A DNA stretch of 64,000 bases from Paracoccaceae bacterium (GCA_022448925.1 JAKVCP010000002.1:3630-67629); one strand, 5' to 3'; shown: positions 26,118 to 34,468, numbered from the stretch's first letter. Notes: a model not told the origin generated them from the sequence alone. Translations and numbers: made by a program.

Positions 26118-26521
26118 ATGCCGGGCCTCGCTGCGAGCAACCGATCCTCTCTTGGGATTAGGGCGCGCAGTGACTTCAGGCAATGGTAAAAACGGTCTTC
26201 CAAAAGCGCCTCAGTTGCGTTTGCAAGGTGCCTTTGACTATCGCCATCCGTGAGAATCCGGCTCAACTCTTCGATGCGGCGCAACAGTGTTTGACTTGTT
26301 TCCTCCGCGTCCGCGTCACCGGTCAGCACTAATTGAGCTGCATAGCATACTCTGCGAACAGGCGTCTTTGCGTCACCTGGATGAATGGCATCTTTCAATC
26401 GCAGAATATGTGCGTTCGGCGATACAATCGAAAACCTGCTGCGGCGGTCGCCATTTTCGATAACTGCTCCATTTACGAGGATACGCTCTCGGGGAGCCAG
26501 CTTAAGAACCAACCCACTCAT
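26114..26521 (-). CDS. flbT: Flagellar biosynthesis repressor FlbT
   Basis: The 135-residue protein has the FlbT opening (GLVLKLAPRERILVNGAVIENGDRRSRFSIVSPNAHILRLKDAI) and the helical C-terminal half. In Caulobacter FlbT binds the 5' leader of flagellin mRNA and destabilises it until the hook is finished. It lies two genes downstream of fliC here. The flagellin leader in this window contains stem-loops that could be its target. It overlaps flaF and the DUF1217 gene by four bases each. Confidence 0.92.
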   Translation of the reverse strand: MSGLVLKLAPRERILVNGAVIENGDRRSRFSIVSPNAHILRLKDAIHPGDAKTPVRRVCYAAQLVLTGDADAEETSQTLLRRIEELSRILTDGDSQRHLANATEALLEDRFYHCLKSLRALIPREDRLLAARPGI

Positions 26522-26895
26522 ATCGCTGGACTTTCGGAATTCAGGCCGCGCAAAATCGCCGCGTTGATCTCAAGCAATGGCTTGACAGTGGCTTGACCAT
26601 TCAAGACCTTGCCTGTGTGCACATGTGTGAATTCTGCCAAATAGACGATGCGGGCCCTAAGGTCGGGGGGCAAGGCGTTGGCGCTATCGGCAACATCAAC
26701 AGCCAAAGTCGTCCAGAGGCGTCTATTGTCATGCAAAGCTTCAGCCAGAGCGGGAAAGCCGATTTTTCCGCGTACCGCCGCGGAACGCATACGATGCGTG
26801 ATTTGGGCGATGACACTGTATTCTGTGGCCCGGGGCGTCCTGGTCGGGGCAAAAGACTGCGAGTAACCACGTAGAGCATTGGTGTGAACGTTCAC
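26518..26895 (-). CDS. flaF: Flagellar biosynthesis regulator FlaF
   Basis: The protein of about 125 residues has the FlaF signature APTRTPRATEYSVIAQITHRM and a helical remainder. FlaF promotes flagellin translation or secretion in opposition to FlbT. I chose the GTG at 26895, since GGAAGGA lies six bases before it; another GTG at 26910 overlaps that site. The gene starts 79 bases after the fliC stop. Confidence 0.9.
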   Translation of the reverse strand: MNVHTNALRGYSQSFAPTRTPRATEYSVIAQITHRMRSAAVRGKIGFPALAEALHDNRRLWTTLAVDVADSANALPPDLRARIVYLAEFTHVHTGKVLNGQATVKPLLEINAAILRGLNSESPAI

Positions 26896-26938
26896 GTCAC
26901 ATCCTTCCACTTCTGCAAAAGTTTGAAGTCAGGGCTTG

Positions 26939-26966
26939 CCCTCGGGCGCTGGATGGCGCCCGAGGG
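26939..26966 (-). terminator. Strong stem-loop after fliC
   Basis: CCCTCGGGCGC/GCGCCCGAGGG is an 11-bp perfect stem with loop TGGATG (plus strand), starting eight bases after the fliC stop. No T-run follows, so it may stabilise the fliC 3' end or act as a partial terminator before flaF-flbT. Confidence 0.6.
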
Positions 26967-26973
26967 TCCTACT

Positions 26974-28185
26974 TTACCGGAACAGCGACAGCAGAGACTG
27001 TGGAGCCTGGTTGGCAATCGACAGCGCCTGTGTGCCCAGCTGTTGCTGCACCTGCAAGGCTTGCAGGCGGGCCGATGCCTCTTCCATATCGGTGTCAACC
27101 ATGGCCCCGATCCCCGACTTAAGAGAGTCTGTCAGGCTCGAAATGAAATTGGATTGGGTATCAATTCGACCAGCAACCGAGCCAAAAGCAGCAGCCGCAT
27201 CAATCGATCTATCTATCAGTGTCTCGATGGTTCCCAAAGCTGACGCGGCACCACCCGAGGTCCTCACATCAATCCCGGTCATGGCACCCAGGCCACCGGA
27301 TCCGGCATTGATGAATTGCCCCGTTACCGTCATGTCCACGGCCCCGCCATTTGTAAAGGCCAGTTCACCCGGGCTACCGCTGTCATAATCCACGACCAAA
27401 CCCGAGATATTCAGGGCGTCGATCGCATTTTTCAGACCAACGGCGACGATGTCTGATGTCGTTGTCGCCGCAGCGTCAGAGGCGCTCACAGTATAGCTGA
27501 CAGTTTTGTCCCCAAGGCGCAGTTCCACACGGTCACCCGCAGCAAATGCAGCGCCAGCCGAATCGTCAATTACGATGTTGTCAGTACCCGTGTTAGCATC
27601 CAGTGACAGAGCAACGGTGTCACCATCATTGGAAGGTGTACCACCGGACGAGCCGAAAACATCGTTCGCAGTGTAACTCCCGGTAGAGAGGTCCTGCGCA
27701 GCCACCGTAATGTTCGTGGGTGTGACATTGCCAGAACTGTCACGATCCAGTGATGCGAGGATATCCGCAGAGGGGCCCCCATTGATGAGGTTCAACCCGT
27801 TGAACTGCGCAGCCGATACAACTGATGTGATCTGGTTCTTGAGCGCTGTTACATCGGTATTGATTTTGTCCCGATCGACATTGTCCTCTTGAGCCGCGAC
27901 GATCTTGCCTTTCATCTGGGTCAAAAGGTCAGTGATGGTCTCAGAAGCCGAGCGGGCTACAGAAACGCTGGATTGACCCAGCGAAAGGCTGTCCGAGATG
28001 GCTTTGAACCCTTGAACATCTGCCTCCATAACCTTGGAAATGGCCCAGACAGCCGAGTTGTCAGACGCGGAAGCGACCCTTTTGCCGGTCGAAATCTGGC
28101 TCTGAGTATCGGTCAGATTGGAGTTGATTGATTTCAGGGTTTGCAGCGCCACCATGGCGCCGTTGTTGGTCAGAATGCTTGACAT
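26974..28185 (-). CDS. fliC: Flagellin
   Basis: The 403-residue protein has conserved terminal D0/D1 helices: TNNGAMVALQTLKSINSNLTDTQSQISTGKRVASASDNSAVWAISKVMEADVQGF at the start, and RIDTQSNFISSLTDSLKSGIGAMVDTDMEEASARLQALQVQQQLGTQALSIANQAPQSLLSLFR at the end. The middle (about 140-320) is variable and low in aromatics, as in surface-exposed D2/D3. AGGAAAGC precedes the ATG. The leader carries several hairpins and a possible small ORF. It is the only flagellin gene in the window. Confidence 0.97.
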   Translation of the reverse strand: MSSILTNNGAMVALQTLKSINSNLTDTQSQISTGKRVASASDNSAVWAISKVMEADVQGFKAISDSLSLGQSSVSVARSASETITDLLTQMKGKIVAAQEDNVDRDKINTDVTALKNQITSVVSAAQFNGLNLINGGPSADILASLDRDSSGNVTPTNITVAAQDLSTGSYTANDVFGSSGGTPSNDGDTVALSLDANTGTDNIVIDDSAGAAFAAGDRVELRLGDKTVSYTVSASDAAATTTSDIVAVGLKNAIDALNISGLVVDYDSGSPGELAFTNGGAVDMTVTGQFINAGSGGLGAMTGIDVRTSGGAASALGTIETLIDRSIDAAAAFGSVAGRIDTQSNFISSLTDSLKSGIGAMVDTDMEEASARLQALQVQQQLGTQALSIANQAPQSLLSLFR

Positions 28186-28196
28186 GCTTTCCTGAT

Positions 28197-28254
28197 CCTC
28201 GAAGTCGAGGGCGCATTATGCGCCAATTGCACTAGCTACGCCCCAAAAGGGCGT
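28197..28254 (-). promoter_or_regulatory. Three consecutive stem-loops in the fliC mRNA leader
   Basis: On the plus strand these are CCTCG-AAGT-CGAGG (28197-28210), GGCGCA-TTA-TGCGCC (28210-28224) and ACGCCC-CAAAA-GGGCGT (28238-28254). All stems are perfect. They lie 12 to 69 bases before the fliC start in the transcript. A leader structure is the known type of target for FlbT. The binding itself is inference. Confidence 0.6.
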
Positions 28255-28328
28255 TCGAAGCGGTCTTCTGAACCCTGCGGTTGGCGTTTTGGGCCACCCG
28301 CGCCATCCATGAGGATGCACGTCAACAC
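28236..28328 (-). CDS. Possible 30-residue leader ORF upstream of fliC
   Basis: A GTG at 28328 lies eight bases after AGGAGGAG, one of the best ribosome sites in the window, and opens a frame of 30 codons (MLTCILMDGAGGPKRQPQGS then EDRFERPFGA) that ends within the third leader hairpin, 50 bases before the flagellin ATG. An internal ATG at 28310 would give 24 residues. I do not recognise the peptide. It could be a leader peptide affecting hairpin formation, a small protein, or a ribosome-loading site without a functional peptide. Confidence 0.45.
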   Translation of the reverse strand: MLTCILMDGAGGPKRQPQGSEDRFERPFGA

Positions 28329-28398
28329 TAGTCGTTCTCCTCCTAATGCAATCCTAATTGCAGAATGCAGTGTATTTTCGATTTGACATAAATTCCGA

Positions 28399-28755
28399 TC
28401 ACGCACGACGTTCCAACTGACGTTTGCGATCGAGAGGAAGTGACGTCCGTTGACCATTGCATGTGTAGGTATCGAGGGAGCGGCGCAGTTGTTGCAGCTC
28501 CCGCAGACGATCGACCACACCGCGGATTCCCTCCATCGCGCTCAACAGCATGACGCGGTTGCGATCAAGCCGTTCGTTGACCTGTTGCAAGTCGCGCGCA
28601 GCGTCCACATCGATGTCCCGAAGATCGGACAAGAGCGCCTCCTTTTGTTCGGCCAGAGGCTCCAGCGCGCGCAGGTCACCGCCAAGCAATGCTGCGTATT
28701 CCCTATCAAGAAGCCCATTCAGCGCTTCGAGCTTTTGAAGGGCCAACTCACTCAT
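28399..28755 (-). CDS. flgN: FlgN-like flagellar export chaperone
   Basis: The 118-residue all-helical protein (MSELALQKLEALNGLLDREYAALLGGDLRALEPLAEQKEALL) has the FlgN pattern and a C-terminal NGQRTSLPLDRKRQ. FlgN chaperones the hook-filament junction proteins FlgK and FlgL, which are not encoded in the window. The ATG at 28755 follows GGAGCGAACCA. It overlaps the rod-binding gene by eight bases. Confidence 0.8.
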   Translation of the reverse strand: MSELALQKLEALNGLLDREYAALLGGDLRALEPLAEQKEALLSDLRDIDVDAARDLQQVNERLDRNRVMLLSAMEGIRGVVDRLRELQQLRRSLDTYTCNGQRTSLPLDRKRQLERRA

Positions 28756-29023
28756 TGGTTCGCTCCAGCAGGGATTGATAGATGGCGTCACTCAATCCCA
28801 ACCCGCCGCCAGCAACCATTGACCGGGCTTGGGCCTCTCGCAGGTAAGACGCAAAATGCTCTTCACCGGCACCACCACCAAACTCGGTGCGGGCCTCGCC
28901 GATTCCAGCCGATTGCAGCATCTCAGACAAAAATTGAACTTCCAATTCGCGGGCTGCGACGCGAATGGGATCTTCTGTATCACGTGCTGGTGTCACGCGG
29001 GGCAATTCCATGGGCAGTTCCAT
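28748..29023 (-). CDS. Rod-binding protein (FlgJ N-terminal domain)
   Basis: The 91-residue protein matches the rod-binding domain of FlgJ: AARELEVQFLSEMLQSAG, then FGGGAGEEHFASYLREAQARSMVAGGGLGLSDAIYQSLL. The muramidase domain of enterobacterial FlgJ is absent, as is usual in alphaproteobacteria; the SLT enzyme at 14323 could supply that activity. The ATG at 29023 follows GGAGAGG; an upstream in-frame TTG overlaps that site and is unlikely. Confidence 0.88.
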   Translation of the reverse strand: MELPMELPRVTPARDTEDPIRVAARELEVQFLSEMLQSAGIGEARTEFGGGAGEEHFASYLREAQARSMVAGGGLGLSDAIYQSLLERTNE

Positions 29024-29132
29024 GTTCCTCTCCAATTCGATCTAGTTTTCACAAGATGGCGGGTTTGGGGTAAGGAAAGGTAAAGGGGCATGGTCTAGAT
29101 CTGAACAAGACGGAAGAACTCCAGAGAACCTC

Positions 29133-30764
29133 ATGATCTCGATACAGCTTGAAAACCCTTCACGTGTCTCCGTTCGATCTGGAGCACACCGAAACGTTGG
29201 CTCGGACACGCACCAAAAAGACCAGAGCTTCGCTCAGGTTATGGCAAAATCCAGTGACCGAACTGACAAAAGCGACGCGAAAAGGCACCTTTCTCAAACA
29301 CAGGAAAAGGCAGCTTCAGAGAGGCATCCCGAAGAGCGATCTGACATTGCCGATGATATGCGGGATGCGCGGATCCCAGATGAAGAGTCGTCTGCGAGGG
29401 AAGACCTGCATCCAGCGCATCCCACGGCACCAGCGGATTTGTCCAAGGCGCGTTCGCAGGCCGGGCTGGATGAATTTGACCTTGGTGCAAAGCCCGGGTC
29501 CCTGGACAGCGCAGATTACGGTCGTCTCGCAGATCCAGATCAGGACGCGCAAGTACCGGGAACTCCGCAAAAAGTTGGGACTCGCACCGCTGCAAAGCAT
29601 TTAGATCCTGAGTTAGCGCTCAAACAGACATTGTCGCCAACACAACCACGCGACAAATCGCAGGAATCGAACCTCCGTTTTTCGATTGGGCAGGCACATT
29701 TGGAACCCGGGATGATAGCAGGTCATTCTGGAGGCGATCTGCATGGACAAACCATCGGACAGGCTGCAGCCGCAACGCAACGGGCCGCAGCCTTTACGCC
29801 CGCATACGCAAACGATGCAGACAAACTCAGGTTTCTTGAGCAGCATGCAAAAGCCGGTGTTCAAGGAGAGGAAGCAAAGCGCCTCACACCACAGGATGCG
29901 GGCCTTGAGCCAATACGACAATCCGCCGCCAAGTCGCAAAATACTGAGTCTGTGATCAAAGGCCTTGGGGCAGACCCCGGCCTGTCCGGGCTTCGCGCGA
30001 ATGTGTACGTCAAGACAAAAGGCGAAAAGCCAATCGTGCTGCACGCAGACGAACGTGGTGTGTCTCAGGGCCGGCAGGCAGAACCGGTTTCTGACACTCT
30101 TGCAGAACGTCTTTCAGTCACAGCAGATCGAACGCAGCAGCGCACTGGCGCAAGATCAGGTGAAAATCATTTCGTTGCAGGAGTTGACAGTGGCATCCGG
30201 CGCAATCCGGCGCCCACGTCTGGCATGAACGTGGCACAAGCCCAAACCGGGCTTCATTCAGACGGTGCGCCCAGTGGTCCTGGCGCGTTCGCCTTGCATG
30301 AGATGGATATCGGTCCTGAAAGCCTGCGCCCAGTGCAGGGATCGAGTTCGACGATACCCGAAGCCCAGATCACTCAAAAACCGCCCCCTGCACCAATCTC
30401 ACGTCAAATTGTAGATGTGGCCAGCGCCCTGAGGGAAGGGCAAATTACGGTGCGCCTTGCCCCCGAGGAACTTGGCCACGTCAAATTATCGATGACGATG
30501 AATGATGCAACACTCGTGCTGAACGTTCAGTCAGAACGCCCTGAAACACAGGATTTGATTCGCCGTCATATCGATCAACTCAAATCCGAATTGTCAGACA
30601 TGGGATTGGGTAACGTCGAGGTGAACTTCGGCGGACAAGATGAAAAGAAAAATGACAACGAGGCACCACAAGGTGCAATCGATACGGACACCGCCGAGCT
30701 TCATGAAAGTGAAGGCGAGCGATCACCCACCGTCGGAAGATCCGGCATAGACCTGAGGCTTTGA
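29133..30764 (+). CDS. fliK: Flagellar hook-length control protein FliK
   Basis: The 543-residue protein has a long, charged, low-complexity N-terminal part (about 1-420), typical of the FliK molecular ruler, and a conserved C-terminal domain: ALREGQITVRLAPEELGHVKLSMTMNDATLVLNVQSERPETQDLIRRHIDQLKSELSDMGLGNVEVNFGG. It switches export specificity through FlhB. No strong ribosome site is seen at the ATG at 29133. It is followed directly by flgD. Confidence 0.92.
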   Translation: MISIQLENPSRVSVRSGAHRNVGSDTHQKDQSFAQVMAKSSDRTDKSDAKRHLSQTQEKAASERHPEERSDIADDMRDARIPDEESSAREDLHPAHPTAPADLSKARSQAGLDEFDLGAKPGSLDSADYGRLADPDQDAQVPGTPQKVGTRTAAKHLDPELALKQTLSPTQPRDKSQESNLRFSIGQAHLEPGMIAGHSGGDLHGQTIGQAAAATQRAAAFTPAYANDADKLRFLEQHAKAGVQGEEAKRLTPQDAGLEPIRQSAAKSQNTESVIKGLGADPGLSGLRANVYVKTKGEKPIVLHADERGVSQGRQAEPVSDTLAERLSVTADRTQQRTGARSGENHFVAGVDSGIRRNPAPTSGMNVAQAQTGLHSDGAPSGPGAFALHEMDIGPESLRPVQGSSSTIPEAQITQKPPPAPISRQIVDVASALREGQITVRLAPEELGHVKLSMTMNDATLVLNVQSERPETQDLIRRHIDQLKSELSDMGLGNVEVNFGGQDEKKNDNEAPQGAIDTDTAELHESEGERSPTVGRSGIDLRL

Positions 30765-30767
30765 TCC

Positions 30768-31433
30768 ATGGAAACCGTCACGGCGACATCGCAATCAACA
30801 CAAGCATCCAAAAACACTGCGCAGCCACAGGCGGGTGACGCGGTGCTAAGCTCTGACTTCGAAACCTTTCTGACAATGCTGACCGCGCAAATGCAAAATC
30901 AAGACCCCCTGAACCCGGTCGAAGCCTCTGAATTCGCCGTACAGCTGGCGACGTTCTCATCTGTCGAGCAACAGGTGCGTACAAATGAATTGCTGGAAAC
31001 CTTGACGTCACATATCGGCGGCAATTCACTGCAATCGATGGGCTCTTGGGTAGGGATGGAGGCCTTGGTCAATGGTGCCGTACCCTTTGATGGGTCGCCG
31101 GTGTCCGTGCACTACGATGCTCCTACTGCTGCGGATAAGCTGCATCTGATAGTCCGAAATGCAGATGGCGCCATTGTTGATCGGACTGAGATCGACGCGG
31201 GGCAAACACGTGTTGCTTGGGACGGAATTGGATTGGACGGAACTCTGCAAGATCCGGGCCTGTATAGGTTCTCCATCGAACCCAGCAAAGATGGTGTGGC
31301 AGAAGCTGAACAGCCAGTGCGTGCCTATGTAGAGATTGAGGAGGTCAGATTGGATGGTTCTGACACGATCCTGCGTTTGGCCAGTGGTGAAGAAATATTG
31401 TCGTCACTCGCGTCTGGCCTGCGTGCTCCCTGA
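30768..31433 (+). CDS. flgD: Flagellar hook cap protein FlgD
   Basis: The 221-residue protein has the FlgD N-terminal motif DFETFLTMLTAQMQNQDPLNPVEASEFAVQLATFSSVEQQVRTNELL and the FLG-D Ig/tudor-like C-terminal domain with VAWDGIGLDGTLQDPGLYRFSIE. It caps the growing hook. The hook protein FlgE that it assembles is not encoded in the window. Three bases separate it from fliK. Confidence 0.95.
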   Translation: METVTATSQSTQASKNTAQPQAGDAVLSSDFETFLTMLTAQMQNQDPLNPVEASEFAVQLATFSSVEQQVRTNELLETLTSHIGGNSLQSMGSWVGMEALVNGAVPFDGSPVSVHYDAPTAADKLHLIVRNADGAIVDRTEIDAGQTRVAWDGIGLDGTLQDPGLYRFSIEPSKDGVAEAEQPVRAYVEIEEVRLDGSDTILRLASGEEILSSLASGLRAP

Positions 31434-31690
31434 AGCGGCCCACGATGCCCGAATGATGATGTCAGCTTTGGCAAAAACTCGCCTTAGCTGACAGCGTTGC
31501 AAAGCACTTCGCCAGAAATTTGACATAACCTACCGCTTTTCTTGATCAAATCTGTGTTGCAGATGACGGTATCGGCCCACGCCGGATTCTTGAACGCCGG
31601 AAAATTGGCCGTTTTGGACATCATTGTTGCGATTCTGCCGCGATCTTTGGCGACATGTCGGCAGTTTCTGCGAATGCAAAAAAACAAGGT
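31434..31690. other. Gene-free stretch after flgD
   Basis: I see no convincing gene or hairpin with a T-run here. The flagellar genes motB, flgE, flgK, flgL and flgI that often follow flgD in relatives are absent. The stretch is richer in A and T than the flanking genes and leads to a sigma-70-type promoter. Confidence 0.6.
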
Positions 31691-31719
31691 TTGCGTGCCT
31701 CGTTTTCAGGCTGTATACA
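31691..31719 (+). promoter_or_regulatory. Sigma-70-type promoter of the small exported protein gene
   Basis: TTGCGT and TATACA are separated by exactly 17 bases. Transcription would begin near 31727, about 46 bases before the ATG at 31773. Confidence 0.7.
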
Positions 31720-31772
31720 CTACCCCTATAGGCGTATAGATGCGCCATATTTGGTTACGTCTGGAGAACATT

Positions 31773-31973
31773 ATGAAAAAGCTTTCACTGTTTGCTGTTG
31801 CGGCTACCCTGGCCGTATCAACAGCTGCACCGCTTGCCGCAGAAAATGCGGAAGTAAATGACCCCTTCCTGCTGACTCAAGGAATGGAAACGATGCCATT
31901 GTTGATCATTGGTGGAACAGCAGCCACGATTGTGATTGTCGGAACGTCGTCTGGTTCTGGCTCTGGTACCTGA
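31773..31973 (+). CDS. Small exported protein of unknown function
   Basis: The 66-residue protein starts with a signal peptide (MKKLSLFAVAATLAVSTAAPLAA). The mature part is only about 43 residues: a polar stretch, a hydrophobic segment (MPLLIIGGTAATIVIVG) and a Ser/Gly/Thr tail (TSSGSGSGT). GGAG precedes the ATG. An upstream in-frame ATG at 31740 is less likely. With its own promoter and terminator it is a monocistronic gene. It could stay in the membrane or be assembled at the surface. I do not recognise the family. Confidence 0.75.
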   Translation: MKKLSLFAVAATLAVSTAAPLAAENAEVNDPFLLTQGMETMPLLIIGGTAATIVIVGTSSGSGSGT

Positions 31974-32012
31974 ATTCCCCCGCTGATCGCGATCATAAAT
32001 AAGACTTTCGTT

Positions 32013-32042
32013 GGCTGCTTTGTAAAAAGCAGCCATTTTTTT
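32013..32042 (+). terminator. Rho-independent terminator of the small exported protein gene
   Basis: GGCTGCTTT/AAAGCAGCC forms a 9-bp stem with loop GTAA, followed by A and seven T residues. It separates this gene from the convergent ubiB. Confidence 0.93.
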
Positions 32043-32085
32043 GTCTCGGATATTTGTCCCGAACGAATTTATGGTCGGTACCGCA

Positions 32086-33615
32086 CTACGTCAGGTACAA
32101 CACCACCGAGGCTGCGATCATACCAACAAGCAGCCCCACGACGAATAATGCAGCCCCCCGCCGCCAGGTTCTGCCTGCAGGAGCAGTCGTTTGGGTTTCG
32201 CGTAGAAGCGCAGTTTCAACGAGAGTTGGTAAGCGCGGACCAAAGCGCATCAACACCCTGACAGTTTTGGCCAGATCTCCGGCCAGGGCCTTTGGACCGA
32301 TGGATTGGGCGATGTAGTCCTCAACCACAGGCCTGGCGACGTCCCAGATGTTCATCTGCGGATTGAGCGACCGCGATACTCCTTCGACCACCACCATGGT
32401 GCGCTGCAAAAGGATCAACTCTGTCCGCGTTTCCATCCCAAAGCGTTCCGTGACCTCAAAGAGATAGCTGAGCAGCCGACCCATCGAGATGCGTGTGGAA
32501 TCCATTCCGAAAATGGGCTCGCCCACCGCGCGCAGCGCTCGTGCGAACTCATCCACGTCACGGTCTGCAGGCACATAGCCTGCTTCGAAATGCACTTCTG
32601 CAACGCGCTTGTAGTCGCGACGGATGAAACCAAACAGAATTTCCGCATAAACCCGACGGGTGTATTCGTCGATGTGGCCCATAATTCCGAAATCCAGCGC
32701 AATTATGTCGCCGTTGGGAGCAACCTTCAAATTGCCTTGATGCATGTCGGCATGAAAGTAACCATCCCGCAGCGCGTGTTTCAGGAAGAGCTGCAACACG
32801 CGCTCACTCAACTGAACTCTGTCGTGACCAGCGGCGTCGATGGCCGCATTGTCCCCCATGGGCAATCCTTCGGCCCATTCAAGTGTCATCACACGGCGTC
32901 CCGACAGTGGCCAAACCACATCGGGCAACTGAAACCCCTCGTCGTTGCGTGCGTTGGACGCAAATTCTGAGGCGGCAGCAGATTCCAGGCGCAAATCAAG
33001 TTCGCCCATGACCACGCCCTCAAAATGTTGAATCACATCAAGAGGACGCAAGCGGCGCGACGCCGGCGAAAGCAGCTCTATCGCCCGCGCTGCAAAGTAG
33101 AACGCATCGATGTCACGCTGGAAGGCGCGTTCAATGCCGGGTCTCAAAACTTTTACAGCAACGATTTGACCGTTGTCAGCTTTGCAGGCCTTGTGCACCT
33201 GCGCAATCGAGGCGGCGGCGACAGGCTCGCTGAAGTCAGAAAACAGAGTGTCGGCCTCTGCCCCGAACTCACTTGCGATCGCGGCTTTGGCTTCATCAAC
33301 TGAAAAAGGGGGCAGTTTGTCCTGCAGCACCCGCAACTGCTGCGCCAGCTCATCCCCAACGACATCCGGACGGGTCGACAGGATTTGACCAAACTTGATG
33401 TAGGCTGGTCCCAATGCGGTCAGTGCGCGGGGAACGGGCGGCATCTTGGGGTCACCGCGCAGGCCCAGCCAGGCAAAGGGCCTGGCAATAATTCGCGCCG
33501 CGATCCGAAGCGGACGCGGCGCATCCATCTGCTTGAGCACCACGCCCATCGCGCCCGACCGCTCCATCGTGGCGCCAGTGCGCACAAGGCGCCAGATATT
33601 ATGCGGGCCTCGCAC
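32086..33615 (-). CDS. ubiB: Ubiquinone biosynthesis kinase-like protein UbiB
   Basis: The 509-residue protein is an atypical (ABC1/ADCK) kinase. The KxGQ motif is seen in LGPAYIKFGQILSTRPDVVG, followed by VAAASIAQVHKA (the A-rich loop and QVH), AVKVLRPG with the lysine, the catalytic ADMHQGNLKV, and DFG in IALDFGIMGH. A hydrophobic C-terminal helix (AALFVVGLLVGMIAASVVLYL) anchors it. UbiB family members support ubiquinone synthesis as ATPases. It lies four bases downstream of ubiE on the same strand. Confidence 0.95.
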   Translation of the reverse strand: MRGPHNIWRLVRTGATMERSGAMGVVLKQMDAPRPLRIAARIIARPFAWLGLRGDPKMPPVPRALTALGPAYIKFGQILSTRPDVVGDELAQQLRVLQDKLPPFSVDEAKAAIASEFGAEADTLFSDFSEPVAAASIAQVHKACKADNGQIVAVKVLRPGIERAFQRDIDAFYFAARAIELLSPASRRLRPLDVIQHFEGVVMGELDLRLESAAASEFASNARNDEGFQLPDVVWPLSGRRVMTLEWAEGLPMGDNAAIDAAGHDRVQLSERVLQLFLKHALRDGYFHADMHQGNLKVAPNGDIIALDFGIMGHIDEYTRRVYAEILFGFIRRDYKRVAEVHFEAGYVPADRDVDEFARALRAVGEPIFGMDSTRISMGRLLSYLFEVTERFGMETRTELILLQRTMVVVEGVSRSLNPQMNIWDVARPVVEDYIAQSIGPKALAGDLAKTVRVLMRFGPRLPTLVETALLRETQTTAPAGRTWRRGAALFVVGLLVGMIAASVVLYLT

Positions 33616-33618
33616 CGT

Positions 33619-34371
33619 TCAGAGTTTCCAACCAGAGTGCAGGCACGCGATTCCAAGGCTCAGGTTGCGGTACTTGGCCTGTTCAAACCCTGCCTTGCGT
33701 ACCATACCCAGGAACGTGTCTTGATCCGGAAACTTGCGGATTGACTCGACCAGGTACTGATAGCTGTCACGGTCCCCGGCGATGGCCTGTCCCATAGCCG
33801 GTATCACATTGAAGGAATACCGATCATAGGCCCACTGCATCGCCGGATTGGGAATTTGGCTGAATTCAAGCACCATCAATCGGCCTCCGGGGCGCAAAAC
33901 GCGGAAGGCCTCGTTGATCGCATCTTGCGGCCGAGTGACGTTCCGGATGCCAAAGCTGATCGTGTAGACATCAAAACTATTATCAGGAAAAGGCAGCGCC
34001 ATGGCATCACCCACAACCCAATCCAAACTGTCGGCCATGGCATCAGCCTCGGCGCGCTGACGGCCTTCGACCAGCATCGGCTCTGTCAGATCGAGAACGG
34101 TGGCGTGCCCTGAGCCAGCGCGTTTGAGAAACCTGAACGATATGTCACCCGTGCCTCCGGCCACGTCCAGCAACGTTTGGCCGGGCCGTGGCGCAAGCCA
34201 ATCCATCATTGCGTCCTTCCAGAGCCTATGAATGCCCAGCGACATCGCATCGTTCATCACATCGTATTTTGAGGCCACCGAATTAAAGACCCCCTGCACA
34301 CGGCCTGCCTTTTCGTTCTCGGGCACATCCTGGAAACCGAAATGTGTGGTTTTTGTCTGTTGGTCATTCAT
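33619..34371 (-). CDS. ubiE: Ubiquinone/menaquinone methyltransferase UbiE
   Basis: The 250-residue SAM-dependent C-methyltransferase acts in ubiquinone synthesis. [33 protein letters not shown] and [15 protein letters not shown] (SAM motif I) are diagnostic, as is [39 protein letters not shown] chose the ATG at 34371 ([13 protein letters not shown]); the frame is open to 34590 but the upstream part runs towards the divergent mutM and has no homology. It forms an operon with ubiB. Confidence 0.96.
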   Translation of the reverse strand: MNDQQTKTTHFGFQDVPENEKAGRVQGVFNSVASKYDVMNDAMSLGIHRLWKDAMMDWLAPRPGQTLLDVAGGTGDISFRFLKRAGSGHATVLDLTEPMLVEGRQRAEADAMADSLDWVVGDAMALPFPDNSFDVYTISFGIRNVTRPQDAINEAFRVLRPGGRLMVLEFSQIPNPAMQWAYDRYSFNVIPAMGQAIAGDRDSYQYLVESIRKFPDQDTFLGMVRKAGFEQAKYRNLSLGIACLHSGWKL

Positions 34372-34468
34372 GTGTTTGACTCTTGGGGGCTTGCCGTTTT
34401 CATGCGTCTTAAATGACTTATAGTCTGCTGGGCGGCGATACAATGCGCCCCTTTGACAAGGTAACAAG

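Noticed and set aside
27300-27800. Repeat-like or foreign DNA in the middle of fliC
   Set aside because: The variable central region is normal for flagellin, and the frame and terminal domains are intact.
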